Shown here: one piece after another, positions 1-7,965 of the stretch
How the letters are laid out: each line of letters begins with the position of its first letter
Position numbering within the stretch: the stretch's first letter is position 1
Origin: a virus
Virus record (IMG/VR): IMGVR_UViG_3300044729_002364
Coordinates: 1-28,078 of that record
Direction: 5' to 3' (one strand)
Length of the DNA stretch: 28,078 nucleotides
Translations under genes and position numbers: made by a program
Notes under the pieces: model-generated
Told to the model about the DNA's origin: nothing
The model's database searches: none
Seen by the model: only the letters and a program-made list of their open reading frames with translations

Positions 1-2917
1 CAGACCCGCCAGGCGCAGCAGTAGCAGCACCCATATCAGGCAGCGTCATTGCCTGGCGCATTAGATCGGCGGCTTCTCTTGCGCGATCACGGACATGATC
101 CGCGACCTTCATTTTGTAATCTTCTACTGAGCGCACATAGGAGAGCTTGCGTTGCTCAATGTCTTCTATTTCGCGTGCATTTGTGCGCTTGTAATCCTCA
201 ACATCACGATTGAGCTTCGCCATCGCAAGCTCAAGCCTGTTTCTTGACTGTTCAATATCAGCCTCACCTTCCTTCCTGGAGCGCACTACTTCGCGCACAT
301 TTGTTAGCAGTTGCTGTTCAAAGCCAACAGCCGCCGCAAATGTTTGGCGAGCATTCAGATCGCTACCTTCAATGCGGTTTTGTGCCCTGGCGCGATTATT
401 CTCAATCTGCTTTTCTGCCGCTTGTTGGCGCAAGTCAAATATCTCACGTTCTTTTTTGTAACTGTAATCAGCAATGTCTTTGTTTAGCTTCGCGCCATCG
501 CGCTGTAAGTCATACGCTTGCCGTTGCAGGCCGAACGCTTCGCGATAGGCCGACTGTATTTGGTCGGCAATCTTGCGCGACTCTTGGATCTGCGCCATTT
601 CGCCAGCAAGTTTTTCTTGCGGCGTTTGCGGTACTTGCGCCCGTTCGTTGGCGAAGCGCTTAGCAAGCTCTTGCTTAGATAACTCGCTAAGTCTGGCTTC
701 ATACTTTTTCTTGTCACCACCAAAGCCAAGCTGAACGCCAGCAACGTTGACCGCAAAACGTGAACTTTCTCTGGTGGCCTGGGATCGAAGTTGCTCAAAC
801 CTTTTGGAGTCGGTTCTTTCAAGCCTGCTCTGACTGGAGAAACCGGAAATATCGCCAGCAGCGTTACCGATAAACTCTACGAAGCCCTGGAGAACAGGCA
901 GCAACCGTACCTGTATCTCCGAAGCTATTAACCCAAACTGCTCCTGTACTTTTTGCTGTGCCGTATTGAGCTTCCCTAGCTCAGTTAGCGAGCCAGGGCC
1001 AAGGCGCTTTTGTACTTCCTGGAGTACCAGTGTCTGCGCATCGTAAGAACGACCGACTGCAGTTAGCTGGTCAACGTAAAGCCTTGTTTGTTCAAGGCCC
1101 CTGCTAGAGGCAAGGCCGCTTTTCTCTAAAGCATCGAGCGCTTTGCTTGGGCTTCTAATTGCATCGGCAAGTTCAGTTAAATTATTTACTGTAGTGTCAA
1201 CCGCCTGGCCGATTGCTGTGCCGATCAGCGATAGGCCAAAGCCGAAGTTGCCGCCTGCCAGGCCGCCCACAAGGCCGCCCGCTGCGCCGCCTGCCGATGC
1301 GCCAAGGCCCTGGCCGAACAGCGCCGGGAAGGCGCCACCGATCAGCGCGTCACCGATTGCGCTGCGTGCATCGCCCTGGAAGAAGGCCCTTTGGCCTTGT
1401 TGGCGTTTCTGCTCTGCCAGGTAGGCTGGTGAGCCCACCATCGTCTTGGTGCCGCCGATAGGCGAAGCTGGGCCACGGCTCCCGACAGGCTGGCCAGCTT
1501 TCTGGGCTCTCGCTTGGGCATCCAAGTATGCAGGAGAGCCAATCATTGTGGCAGTGCCACGGATCGGACTTGCAATTTGGCGTAAACGTGCAATACGATT
1601 GCGCTCCGCCTGTTGTTCCCGCAAAGCGCGTTCATTGTCCCTGGCCTGCAAGCGTGCTACGCGATCAGCCTCTTTTCGCTGTGCCTCAACATAGGCCGGC
1701 GAGCCGGGTAGATCCTTTCTTCCTTTTACGCTTTCTCTTGGGCCGCCCCTGTTAATAGCCCTCTGCAGTTGCCGCTGCTGCTCTTCGTAGTAGGCCGGCG
1801 AGCCAACTAGATCCTTTCTGCCGCTGATGCTTTCTCTTGGGCCGCCAAGCCGCGCCAGTCGATCCATGTAGGCAGGGGAGCCGGCCATCTGAGCGCCGCC
1901 ACGAATGGGCAGACTTGGCCCGCCGCGACTCATCGCAGCCCGTAAACTTGCCGCTGCCGCATTTAGTTCGCGTGTATATCTGCCAATCGAAGCATTCATG
2001 CGCAACGTTGCTGCGCGTGAGCCTGCAATGTCGCCCGTATTGCTGGCGGAAATTACATCTGTTGCTTGCGAGCGAAGCCTTCTGATTCGCGCTGGGTCTG
2101 CTCCCGGCATCGCAGACAGGGCGGTGATCCTTTCCTGGCCGCGTCTACCCGTCTCGAAGCCGGTAGACCGCCCAGTGCGACCACGGTTTAGCTCGTTTTG
2201 CTGGCGCAATAGCCCCGCCATTTCAGTGGCGATTCGCTGCATTAGTTGCAGATTTTCTCTGCCGCCAGCAGTCGCTAAGTCCCAAGCGCCACGGACGTTA
2301 CGGGCTTGCTGTTGCAATTCCTGACTCAACCCAGCGCCGCCACCGCCCCTCGCAAATTCCCGTTGCCGGCCTTGGTATAAATTGGTAAGGTAATTGCCGC
2401 GACTTGCGTTACCAATACCTGCCGAAGCGCTTGCTACCTGAGTGGCTGCGTCTACGCCCCTGCGCTGTATGTTTTCCTGGATATTGCTAGTACGATTGAG
2501 CGCTTTTGCGTATCTACGCTCGGCAGCGGTAACTAAGCGGCGGTTTTGCAGTTCTTCTCTTAAGGCTCGATCCGACTCCCTTACGTCACGCTGGGCAAGC
2601 CGTAGTTGAGAGTTTGCCAGTCTTCGCGCCGTAGCATTTGGCCCGCCAGCAGCAAAGCGCCCAGTATCAGGATCGCGGCGCATTGCCACGTTTCCGACAG
2701 TGCGACTGGCGCTAGAAAGATCGCGCCCTGCTTGCGCCCTGCGACCAGCGGCTCTGTTGACGTTGCGAGTGGCAGATTGCGCAATCTGGCCTACGTTAAG
2801 CTGTGCGCTTTCAAGGTTGCCGTATAGCTGGTTAGCTCTTTCAAGCGCTGCGTTAAGTTGGCGAATTTCGCCAAGACCTTGTACGCCAACACTGATTAGC
2901 CCCCGATAATCAGCCAC
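1..2917 (-). CDS. Tail tape measure protein (3' end beyond the window)
   Basis: Open frame of at least 972 codons running off the left edge, so the C-terminus is missing. Tape measure proteins set tail length and are threaded through the tail tube. Seen: N-terminal helical, Arg/Gln/Ala-rich region; five in-frame GSPAY motifs at about residues 345-499, two of them preceded by a GGPRES..GRKDL module; a Gly/Ala-rich hydrophobic stretch at about 515-575 (possible membrane segment); then long charged heptad-like helices to the edge. It follows the two tail chaperone ORFs, the standard position. The start chosen is GTG at 2917 (protein begins MADYRGLISVGVQGLG), 28 nt after the preceding stop; no ATG lies between that stop and the GTG in this frame. 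The call rests on length, composition and position. Confidence 0.9.
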   Translation of the reverse strand, partial: MADYRGLISVGVQGLGEIRQLNAALERANQLYGNLESAQLNVGQIAQSATRNVNRAAGRRAQAGRDLSSASRTVGNVAMRRDPDTGRFAAGGPNATARRLANSQLRLAQRDVRESDRALREELQNRRLVTAAERRYAKALNRTSNIQENIQRRGVDAATQVASASAGIGNASRGNYLTNLYQGRQREFARGGGGAGLSQELQQQARNVRGAWDLATAGGRENLQLMQRIATEMAGLLRQQNELNRGRTGRSTGFETGRRGQERITALSAMPGADPARIRRLRSQATDVISASNTGDIAGSRAATLRMNASIGRYTRELNAAAASLRAAMSRGGPSLPIRGGAQMAGSPAYMDRLARLGGPRESISGRKDLVGSPAYYEEQQRQLQRAINRGGPRESVKGRKDLPGSPAYVEAQRKEADRVARLQARDNERALREQQAERNRIARLRQIASPIRGTATMIGSPAYLDAQARAQKAGQPVGSRGPASPIGGTKTMVGSPAYLAEQKRQQGQRAFFQGDARSAIGDALIGGAFPALFGQGLGASAGGAAGGLVGGLAGGNFGFGLSLIGTAIGQAVDTTVNNLTELADAIRSPSKALDALEKSGLASSRGLEQTRLYVDQLTAVGRSYDAQTLVLQEVQKRLGPGSLTELGKLNTAQQKVQEQFGLIASEIQVRLLPVLQGFVEFIGNAAGDISGFSSQSRLERTDSKRFEQLRSQATRESSRFAVNVAGVQLGFGGDKKKYEARLSELSKQELAKRFANERAQVPQTPQEKLAGEMAQIQESRKIADQIQSAYREAFGLQRQAYDLQRDGAKLNKDIADYSYKKEREIFDLRQQAAEKQIENNRARAQNRIEGSDLNARQTFAAAVGFEQQLLTNVREVVRSRKEGEADIEQSRNRLELAMAKLNRDVEDYKRTNAREIEDIEQRKLSYVRSVEDYKMKVADHVRDRAREAADLMRQAMTLPDMGAATAAPGGS

Positions 2918-2944
2918 TTCCCGTCCCGGCGCCAGTGTCCCACC

Positions 2945-3103
2945 CTAGCGCCTCCTGGGTTGGCTGGCCTGTGGGACGGCTGGTATCTGATCGGCCAGGA
3001 TTTCAAAATATGCAGCAAGCATAATTATGTCATCCTGACTTGCGTTGTTTGCGAGCTGAGAAGGTGTCATTCCCAGCTCCTTACATAACGCAAGTCTAAG
3101 CAT
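2945..3103 (-). CDS. Tail assembly chaperone, downstream ORF (lambda T-like position)
   Basis: A 52-residue ORF whose ATG lies inside the last codons of the upstream chaperone, in the +1 frame. The sequence runs ELGMTPSQLANNASQDDIIM and then LAAYFEILADQIP, resembling short downstream partners of G/GT chaperone pairs. In lambda and many siphophages this part is made as a fusion by ribosomal frameshift and recruits tail tube subunits to the tape measure. Here the frame is open upstream of its ATG back to a run of six A (plus-strand T run 3117-3122), so a fusion made by +1 or -2 slippage is possible, as is independent initiation. Tape measure follows directly. Confidence 0.7.
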   Translation of the reverse strand: MLRLALCKELGMTPSQLANNASQDDIIMLAAYFEILADQIPAVPQASQPRRR

Positions 3104-3476
3104 CAGGGCCGAATCCTTTTTTATCGCTTCCTTGATCGCTTTTGGGATCTTCGCCCACTAGCATACCTCCGTTAAAGATCAGGGCTTCCATCATGGTAGT
3201 CAAGTCTGACTTGGCATATTCCTGGCGCATTACGCCTTTATCGACAACGGGGTCGAACATCTTTGTGCCATCTTCGTACTCAGCACGCTTAATAAGCACG
3301 CTCAAGCCATAGGCGTTGGTATTCCTGTCATTCCTAACTGCTTCCCTGATTGTTTCGTCCTCTGCATCGGTAAGGGGCCACCAATACATGTCAAACGATG
3401 CGCCAGTGGATAGCGTGATCTCCACTTTGCGACGTTGGCGAGTCGCCTTAAGAAGCTCTTTGACGTTTTTGGCCAT
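3096..3476 (-). CDS. Tail assembly chaperone, upstream ORF (lambda G-like position)
   Basis: 126 residues. Small acidic-tailed protein directly upstream of the T-like ORF and the tape measure, between tail tube and tape measure, the position of chaperone G. N-terminus has a basic helix (MAKNVKELLKATRQRRKVEI), then a beta-strand segment with MYWWPLTDAED and a Glu/Asp-rich helical part; the C-terminus GSDKKGFGPDA is low complexity and likely flexible, as in frameshifting chaperones. It is the first gene after a strong terminator and an extended -10 promoter at 3500-3508, so chaperones plus tape measure appear to be a separate transcription unit. Assignment is from context and general resemblance. 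Confidence 0.7.
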   Translation of the reverse strand: MAKNVKELLKATRQRRKVEITLSTGASFDMYWWPLTDAEDETIREAVRNDRNTNAYGLSVLIKRAEYEDGTKMFDPVVDKGVMRQEYAKSDLTTMMEALIFNGGMLVGEDPKSDQGSDKKGFGPDA

Positions 3477-3499
3477 GGGAAGGATGTTGCAACGAGGGA

Positions 3500-3508
3500 A
3501 TCATAGCA
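3500..3508 (-). promoter_or_regulatory. Extended -10 promoter for chaperones and tape measure
   Basis: Minus strand reads TGCTATGAT, a TGn-extended consensus-like -10 hexamer, 15 nt after the T-tract of the tail tube terminator and 24 nt before the ATG at 3476. No convincing -35 hexamer is visible. The same TGCTATGAT string recurs at other unit starts in the window. Confidence 0.6.
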
Positions 3509-3522
3509 CCGGGCCAAGGCAC

Positions 3523-3548
3523 AAAAAAAGCGGGGCCAGAGCCCCGCT
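3523..3548 (-). terminator. Intrinsic terminator after tail tube gene
   Basis: On the minus strand an 8 bp GC-rich stem (AGCGGGGC/GCCCCGCT, short loop) is followed by seven T. It lies 21 nt after the stop of the tail tube gene and directly before the promoter of the chaperone unit. Confidence 0.9.
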
Positions 3549-3568
3549 GTGTGACGATCCGCAAACGA

Positions 3569-4402
3569 TCAGAAGTCAGTCAAGCCAAAAAGGTTGGTGG
3601 GGGTGTCCGAGATTCGATAGTTAATCGAAATCTCAGTCGGGCTATCATCTTGTGAGATAGCGCCGCTGAGGCCAAGCAGGACGATGGGGAAGCTGCATTG
3701 CAATGAAGCAGCATCGTCAACCATGTTCGGGTTGCCAGTGGTAGCGACGGCACTAAAGTACGCCTTCAACTGGGCACCGTTTTGATCGTTAAACATCGTA
3801 CCTTGAATAATACGATTGGTGAAAGCAAGACGATCCTCAGTAAGGCGCACAGTCAGGGTGCCATTGCCATCTGCAAAACCGGCCTGATACCTGCGGAATC
3901 GGGCAAGTTTAGGGCCAATGCCAGAGCCAGGCTTACAAGGAAGAGAGGTAATGTCAATCTCGCCCCTGGTAAGGGTAAGGTCAACAGATGGTACTTCGCA
4001 CATGGCGTAAGCCGTAGCGAAGCTCATCTCGATGTGGTTGCCTTCGCCTGGAGTGTTTGCGCCACCAGCGCCACCGTTACCAGTAAAAGCAAGCGCAGCG
4101 CCGCCAAGAGTGGCAGAGATAGTGCAAGACGTGGAAGTGGGACGAGTCTTGATGTAATAAACTGTTCCATCAGTGATGGCAGCATCAAGGTTAGCGGTTC
4201 CTTTTTCCGTGAAAGTTACAGGATCACCAACACGAAAATCAGAATTAGCAGGAATATGAAGAACCGAAGTGGTAGCAGGACTAACGGGAGCAGGAAAATC
4301 AGTTTTGTCAAGCAGGCAGGCCAGAGTACCGGGGGGCTTCATGGCGATCATGCCATCTTGGCCCGTTAAAACGCTGACAGGGCCACAATTCGCGACGGGC
4401 AT
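3569..4402 (-). CDS. Major tail tube protein with inserted beta domain
   Basis: 277 residues. Assigned as tail tube subunit from its position between the tail terminator and the chaperones, its size and its beta-rich sequence ending with GAISQDDSPTEISINYRISD, a typical tube-protein C-terminal strand pattern. Residues about 45-110 (HIPANSDFRVGDPVTF, then DGTVYYIKTRP and LGGAALAFTGNGG) look like an inserted small beta domain of the kind seen repeatedly in phage tail proteins, with VGD.VTF and G.VYYI signatures. It is the last gene of the connector unit and is followed by a strong terminator, fitting high expression. Start ATG 4402; a purine-rich AGGTCGG lies upstream. Confidence 0.7.
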   Translation of the reverse strand: MPVANCGPVSVLTGQDGMIAMKPPGTLACLLDKTDFPAPVSPATTSVLHIPANSDFRVGDPVTFTEKGTANLDAAITDGTVYYIKTRPTSTSCTISATLGGAALAFTGNGGAGGANTPGEGNHIEMSFATAYAMCEVPSVDLTLTRGEIDITSLPCKPGSGIGPKLARFRRYQAGFADGNGTLTVRLTEDRLAFTNRIIQGTMFNDQNGAQLKAYFSAVATTGNPNMVDDAASLQCSFPIVLLGLSGAISQDDSPTEISINYRISDTPTNLFGLTDF

Positions 4403-4444
4403 AGGAGGTCCGACCTGTGGCCGGTGATTGCTGTAGCCGCCAGT

Positions 4445-4876
4445 CTACTCCCTGTGGCGAGCCCTGAAGGGCATAGAGAACCGGGTAAAGTGATGCGCCC
4501 GGTCCTGTAGTTGCGCCTGGGTCGGCCCTGTGAGCGTGCCGACGCGAGCGATGATCTGCTGGGTTGGTGGCGGGATCGAGCCGTTCAGGGCCGATAGCGC
4601 GTCGATCACAGGGCCGGCGATGACCAGGCCCCGGCCAGGGCCGATGCTTTTGCGGGTGAAGATTTCGCACACCAGGGAGCCTCGAATGTGCCACGAAGCC
4701 TGGGCGCCAATGGCTTGCTCTTGCATCAAGCCAAAGTTGACTCGAACAAGACAGTATTCATCATCATCTGCAAACTCAGTAGCAAGTTGATTTTCGACAT
4801 AAACCCGCACCGGACTGGCGGCATCAATCACAATGCGCTCATAGATGCCACGAACCTGCTGAAAGGGGACTGTCAT
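4445..4876 (-). CDS. Tail terminator / tail completion protein
   Basis: 143 residues. Begins with a helix (VRGIYERIVIDA), then alternating strands: PVRVYVENQL, EYCLVRVNFGL, HIRGSLVCEIFTRKSIG, a helix DALSAL and a final strand segment. This order and size match tail terminator proteins (DUF4128-like / lambda U-like), which cap the tail tube and join it to the head. Its start overlaps the stop of the upstream connector gene by 4 nt (ATGA), indicating translational coupling. Neighbours: connector upstream, tail tube downstream. The family call is by eye. Confidence 0.6.
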   Translation of the reverse strand: MTVPFQQVRGIYERIVIDAASPVRVYVENQLATEFADDDEYCLVRVNFGLMQEQAIGAQASWHIRGSLVCEIFTRKSIGPGRGLVIAGPVIDALSALNGSIPPPTQQIIARVGTLTGPTQAQLQDRAHHFTRFSMPFRARHRE

Positions 4877-5496
4877 TTTTTGTTTACAGGAATAAGGAAG
4901 CCGGCTTTTGCGCCCTTTTTAATAGCAGCCTTGAACTTGCCGCCTTCCATGTAGGTACTGTACCAGTCTTTCTCTGCCGTTGACATTGCTGGCCGCTTGC
5001 CCGATTCCGCTATCGCGTCTGTTGACATTTCCTTAACATCGCCCCGGTACTTGCCAACCCTTCTGCCTATTGCAACTGGCGCTTTAATTGGATCTTCTTC
5101 TTGCCGTATAAACCTGCCAGGGATAAGATCCATTGCCTCTTGCGCATAGGGGGAAGAGTTGCCGATAAGCAGCTCAATTTTGCTTCCGCTTGCTGGCAAC
5201 GAAGAAGTAAACTGGCCCTTTGCGTTACGGCCTTGGGTCTTAAGCAAGGGGATGTTAAAAAGATTGTACTTACCATCTTTGCCGCCTGGCCTTGCGCCTC
5301 TTTTGCCATCGGCAGTTTCAACATACCAGCTATCCCTGAAGTCACCGCCCCAAGCTGGGCCAATAGCAGCAAGATCGTTTACTACTTCCTTGGCGGCATT
5401 ACGCAATGCAGTAAATGCAGCGTCCCTAATCTCGTCAGACATTTTCTCAAGACCGAAGCCTTTGCCTTTCTTCGCTGGTTTACGCCGTCTCGCCAT
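4873..5496 (-). CDS. Neck/minor tail protein (HK97 gp10-like position)
   Basis: 207 residues, strongly basic N-terminus (MARRRKPAKKGKGFGLEKMS) followed by a helix DEIRDAAFTALRNAAKEVVN and the segment DFRDSWYVE, a pattern common in HK97-gp10/lambda Z-like neck proteins in which an N-terminal helix precedes a 'RD/GxLR.S' strand. Lys-rich C-terminus. The start shares one base with the stop of the upstream gene (TAATG) and the end overlaps the next gene by ATGA, so it sits in a tightly coupled connector operon. It probably helps join head and tail; the exact role is inferred from order. Confidence 0.55.
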   Translation of the reverse strand: MARRRKPAKKGKGFGLEKMSDEIRDAAFTALRNAAKEVVNDLAAIGPAWGGDFRDSWYVETADGKRGARPGGKDGKYNLFNIPLLKTQGRNAKGQFTSSLPASGSKIELLIGNSSPYAQEAMDLIPGRFIRQEEDPIKAPVAIGRRVGKYRGDVKEMSTDAIAESGKRPAMSTAEKDWYSTYMEGGKFKAAIKKGAKAGFLIPVNKK

Positions 5497-5978
5497 TATT
5501 CCGCCCTCGCTGTAATCTTGCTTGCGTACATAGCAAAGGTTGGCCTTTCGTCTTCAGAGCCTTGTATGACAATGGCTTTGCCGCCCAGTGTAGTAATCAT
5601 TTTGCCGTCTAGCGTCGTCAGGTAGATTGGTCCGACGATAACGCCGTCAATACCACTACCATAGCTTTCGACTTCTGTTACCTTCCACTTGCGCCCCAAG
5701 TATTCGAGTCTGTCATTGGAACTGATAGGCCAAGGCACCGTGTCATGGTCAACCCATGCGCTGACTTCGTTGCCTTGCTCGACTCCATTGCGTTCTGACT
5801 TTTTAAAGCGCGTTACAGCACCGGCAGCATTAAATCTTGCTTCAGTAATTGCAACTGTGCCTAGCGTTTCATTGTAAACGCCAGGAGTTACTTTGATGTA
5901 TGTAAGCGACTGGGATCTGTACTTATCTATCATCCGTTTTGACAACGGTTTTGCCCAAGCATCTTGCGGAGCGTTCAT
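5496..5978 (-). CDS. Head closure / head-tail connector protein
   Basis: 160 residues. Beta-rich middle: YIKVTPGVYNETLG, ITEARFNAAGAVTRFKK, WPISSNDRLEYLGRKWKVTE. The 'D.L.Y.G..W.V' strand pair resembles head-closure (lambda FII / SPP1 gp16-like) proteins that report geometry such as 'D.v.v.G..y.V..v'. It lies directly (TAA then ATG) after the gp6-like connector gene and one base before the gp10-like gene, the usual slot for head closure. An atypical C-terminal extension (LTTLDGKMITTLGGKAIVIQ) is rich in short Gly turns. Confidence 0.5.
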   Translation of the reverse strand: MNAPQDAWAKPLSKRMIDKYRSQSLTYIKVTPGVYNETLGTVAITEARFNAAGAVTRFKKSERNGVEQGNEVSAWVDHDTVPWPISSNDRLEYLGRKWKVTEVESYGSGIDGVIVGPIYLTTLDGKMITTLGGKAIVIQGSEDERPTFAMYASKITARAE

Positions 5979-6536
5979 TTAGCCTCGCACAATGCGAACA
6001 GAGCTTTCGTTCTGCCGGTCAACCCAACAGCCGATTAAGTCCAGTAGCCACGGGTAAAGCCGTAGCACGGTGGGCGAATAACTGCCAACACGCTTGTCCT
6101 TCGGCAGCACTTGCGCCATAGTGGTAGGGGCAAAGTATTCTTGCTCGAATACGTCGAACTTCTCTCGCTTAACAACTGGTGCCGGCAACTGGCTAGAGGC
6201 GCCAATAACTGCGGTACTGTTGCTAAAAAGTACCAACGCAAGCTCTGAGGCAGCAGCAAGATAGCCTGCCGTTAGGCTGTTACCGCAACAAGTCGCTTCA
6301 TCAGTACACCAGCGTAATGTACGCAGCGCAGCTTGAGCAGAGTTAAGGGCTTGCGCCTTCTGCGTTGCGTTGAGCGCGGTCCAGGCAGCCGCCTTGAGCG
6401 TTGCCCCCATGTAGTCGTCAACTTGCTCCACCGTGACCAGCGCCGGGGGCGTGCAGTTGCAGGCACGTTCGCCATTGACGCTGGAGTAGTAATAGGGATC
6501 GGCCAGGCGATGCCAGGGCCACCAGGAAGCGTTCAC
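5979..6536 (-). CDS. Head-tail connector (gp6-like adaptor)
   Basis: 185 residues from a GTG at 6536. This start overlaps the upstream TGA as GTGA, the same coupling used elsewhere in the operon; the longer upstream in-frame extension would overlap the previous gene by 43 nt and is less likely. Helical composition (VEQVDDYMGATLKAAAWTAL, ATQKAQALNSAQAALRTLRW) resembles gp6/gp15-type portal adaptors: short N-terminal strand, helices, then Trp-ending helix. Cysteines at NCTPP and TEATCCGN are unusual for this family. C-terminal LYPWLLDLIGCWVD is hydrophobic. Next gene follows with no gap. Role inferred from fold pattern and order. Confidence 0.55.
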   Translation of the reverse strand: MNASWWPWHRLADPYYYSSVNGERACNCTPPALVTVEQVDDYMGATLKAAAWTALNATQKAQALNSAQAALRTLRWCTDEATCCGNSLTAGYLAAASELALVLFSNSTAVIGASSQLPAPVVKREKFDVFEQEYFAPTTMAQVLPKDKRVGSYSPTVLRLYPWLLDLIGCWVDRQNESSVRIVRG

Positions 6537-6727
6537 ACCGCGTACACACGCCAGGCGGTGCCGTTGTACCAGCACTTCGCACTGGCCGCGCCGCCGCCCA
6601 CGGGGGCGGCGCCTACGGTGGGGGAAGTGAGGCTGCCGACCACAAGACTCATGCCTCGCCGGGGATTCGCGGGCAGAGTGGCGACCGTGTAAACCTTGCG
6701 ATATTCGAGAAAATTAAAGAGCGCCAT
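6533..6727 (-). CDS. Small beta-rich structural protein, capsid-adjacent
   Basis: 64 residues. Sequence has the layout YTVATLP (strand), GMSLVVGSLT, PTVGAAPVGGGAAS and KCWYNGTAWRVYAV. The 'VATLP..P..G', 'GGG' and 'YNGTAWRV' elements are typical of small beta modules found at the ends of phage tail fibres and as free proteins near capsid genes. It is the first gene after the capsid terminator and is read from a -10 at 6754-6759. It is coupled by GTGA to the connector gene. It could be a decoration protein or head fibre; function is not known to me. Confidence 0.6.
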   Translation of the reverse strand: MALFNFLEYRKVYTVATLPANPRRGMSLVVGSLTSPTVGAAPVGGGAASAKCWYNGTAWRVYAV

Positions 6728-6753
6728 CGGGAGACGGTACGGGGCCAGCCTCG

Positions 6754-6759
6754 ATCATA
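6754..6759 (-). promoter_or_regulatory. Promoter for connector and tail tube operon
   Basis: Minus-strand TATGAT preceded by GAGC, 18 nt downstream of the T-tract of the capsid terminator and 27 nt upstream of the ATG at 6727. No clear -35. The placement suggests that genes 6533-4402 form one unit, ended by the terminator at 3523-3548. Confidence 0.5.
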
Positions 6760-6776
6760 GCTCAGATCGGGCCATG

Positions 6777-6812
6777 AAAAAGCCCCCCAGGAATCTGACC
6801 TCCTGGGGGGCT
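6777..6812 (-). terminator. Strong intrinsic terminator after major capsid gene
   Basis: Perfect 12 bp stem on the minus strand (AGCCCCCCAGGA and its complement, 8 nt loop) followed by a T-run, starting 24 nt after the capsid stop codon. It is the strongest hairpin in the window and would insulate the abundant capsid transcript from the connector operon. Confidence 0.95.
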
Positions 6813-6836
6813 GGAATCCAACTCGGAGTCAACCGA

Positions 6837-7889
6837 TCAGATCGTACCACCGTAGGGGCTGTTTGTCACCAACCGGACCAGCGGGATCAGTCGCGCATCG
6901 TTGTAAGCAAGCGCGTGCTGAGAGCCGGTAGCTAGCTGAGCGTTGCTTGGGTTGTCAACAGCAGTACCAGACAAGGTAGTGCCAGGAACGTGGAAGCTGT
7001 GATGGTAGTCCACAATAATGCCATCTTGCTTGGATGGTGCATTGCGAACCGTCTCGATCTCAAGGGGAGTTTGTTCACCCTCAAGCATGACGCCATCGCC
7101 ACAAAGGTAGCTAACAAACTGCCGTTGTTGGCCGCTGGTGCCAATGATCGGAAGTTGGTCATCAACCACAACCTTAACGTTAAAAGCGCTACCAATCAGC
7201 AAGCGCGTGTTAATGCCCCTGCGGTCAGCATCGTAGGTCAGGAAGCCCACTTGCTCAAGATAGGCTTGAACAGAAGAGTGACAGAACAGAGTAGTAATCT
7301 CAGACTGCCGTTCGCCCAACTTGTAACGAGCTTCGATAACGTTTTCAGCTGTCAACCAGTTGGCGATGGTAGAGCCAGTGGTGACAGACTTGTTTACGTT
7401 ATTGGTGGCATTAAGCGGGCCGCCAGTGCCAAGCAAGCCCTCAAGTTGCGCAATCATTTTGCGGGTCTTGATCTTGTTGAGCGCCGGCTCAAGCTGATTC
7501 GCAAGTACCTGCAAGGGATCTTCGCCGCTGGCCAGCTTCGAGAGCTTGTCAACAGCGTAGGCAAAGCCCCGGTGGGTGATAGTGGCGTACTGAGTGGCGC
7601 TGGTGATGCCCTGGAAGGTAAAATGGCCCTCGCCAGATTCGCCCCACTCACGGCCAGAATCCATCCTCTCTTCCACCGGGTCAATCGGTCGGAAAAAAGG
7701 CGCCTCGACCCGAACGCCGGTAGTGGATGTGAGGAGCTGGTTGCTTCTGGCCAAAATGCCAGAAGCAACCATCATGGACTTGTTGAAAATCTCTTCTTGA
7801 AGGTAGGCGGCAAATTCACCAGAAGTAGCAAGCCGCGTAAGGCTTGTTACATCGCCGGCAAAAGTACCGCCCAGGTTACCAAGGAACAC
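6837..7889 (-). CDS. Major capsid protein
   Basis: 350 residues from a GTG start (MFLGNLGGTFAGDVTSL); the frame has a stop just upstream and no ATG nearby. The sequence has the layout of coat proteins of the P22/HK97-fold group: N-terminal helix EFAAYLQEEIFNKSMMVASG, a spine-helix segment LANQLEPALNKIKTRKMIAQ, the ENVIEARYKLGERQ helix, then LFCHSSVQAYLEQVGFL and VKVVVDDQLPI with later beta strands. It follows the scaffold gene, and ends in a very strong terminator, as expected for the most abundant virion protein. There is no obvious Shine-Dalgarno; CTTTTCCTCCA precedes the GTG. Confidence 0.85.
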   Translation of the reverse strand: MFLGNLGGTFAGDVTSLTRLATSGEFAAYLQEEIFNKSMMVASGILARSNQLLTSTTGVRVEAPFFRPIDPVEERMDSGREWGESGEGHFTFQGITSATQYATITHRGFAYAVDKLSKLASGEDPLQVLANQLEPALNKIKTRKMIAQLEGLLGTGGPLNATNNVNKSVTTGSTIANWLTAENVIEARYKLGERQSEITTLFCHSSVQAYLEQVGFLTYDADRRGINTRLLIGSAFNVKVVVDDQLPIIGTSGQQRQFVSYLCGDGVMLEGEQTPLEIETVRNAPSKQDGIIVDYHHSFHVPGTTLSGTAVDNPSNAQLATGSQHALAYNDARLIPLVRLVTNSPYGGTI

Positions 7890-7965
7890 TGGAGGAAAAG
7901 CAGAGGTTGTTTAGTCGGCATGACCGCACAGCCGTCGATGCTTTTGCCCAGGGTTCGGCACGGCT

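Noticed and set aside
4308-4694. 128-residue minus-strand ORF
   Set aside because: Out of frame with two well-supported tail genes, Arg/Pro-rich shadow translation.
7840-7960. 24-codon minus-strand ORF (MPTKQPLLF) overlapping the capsid start
   Set aside because: Too short and without homology cues; might be a leader peptide, but nothing supports it beyond the open frame.
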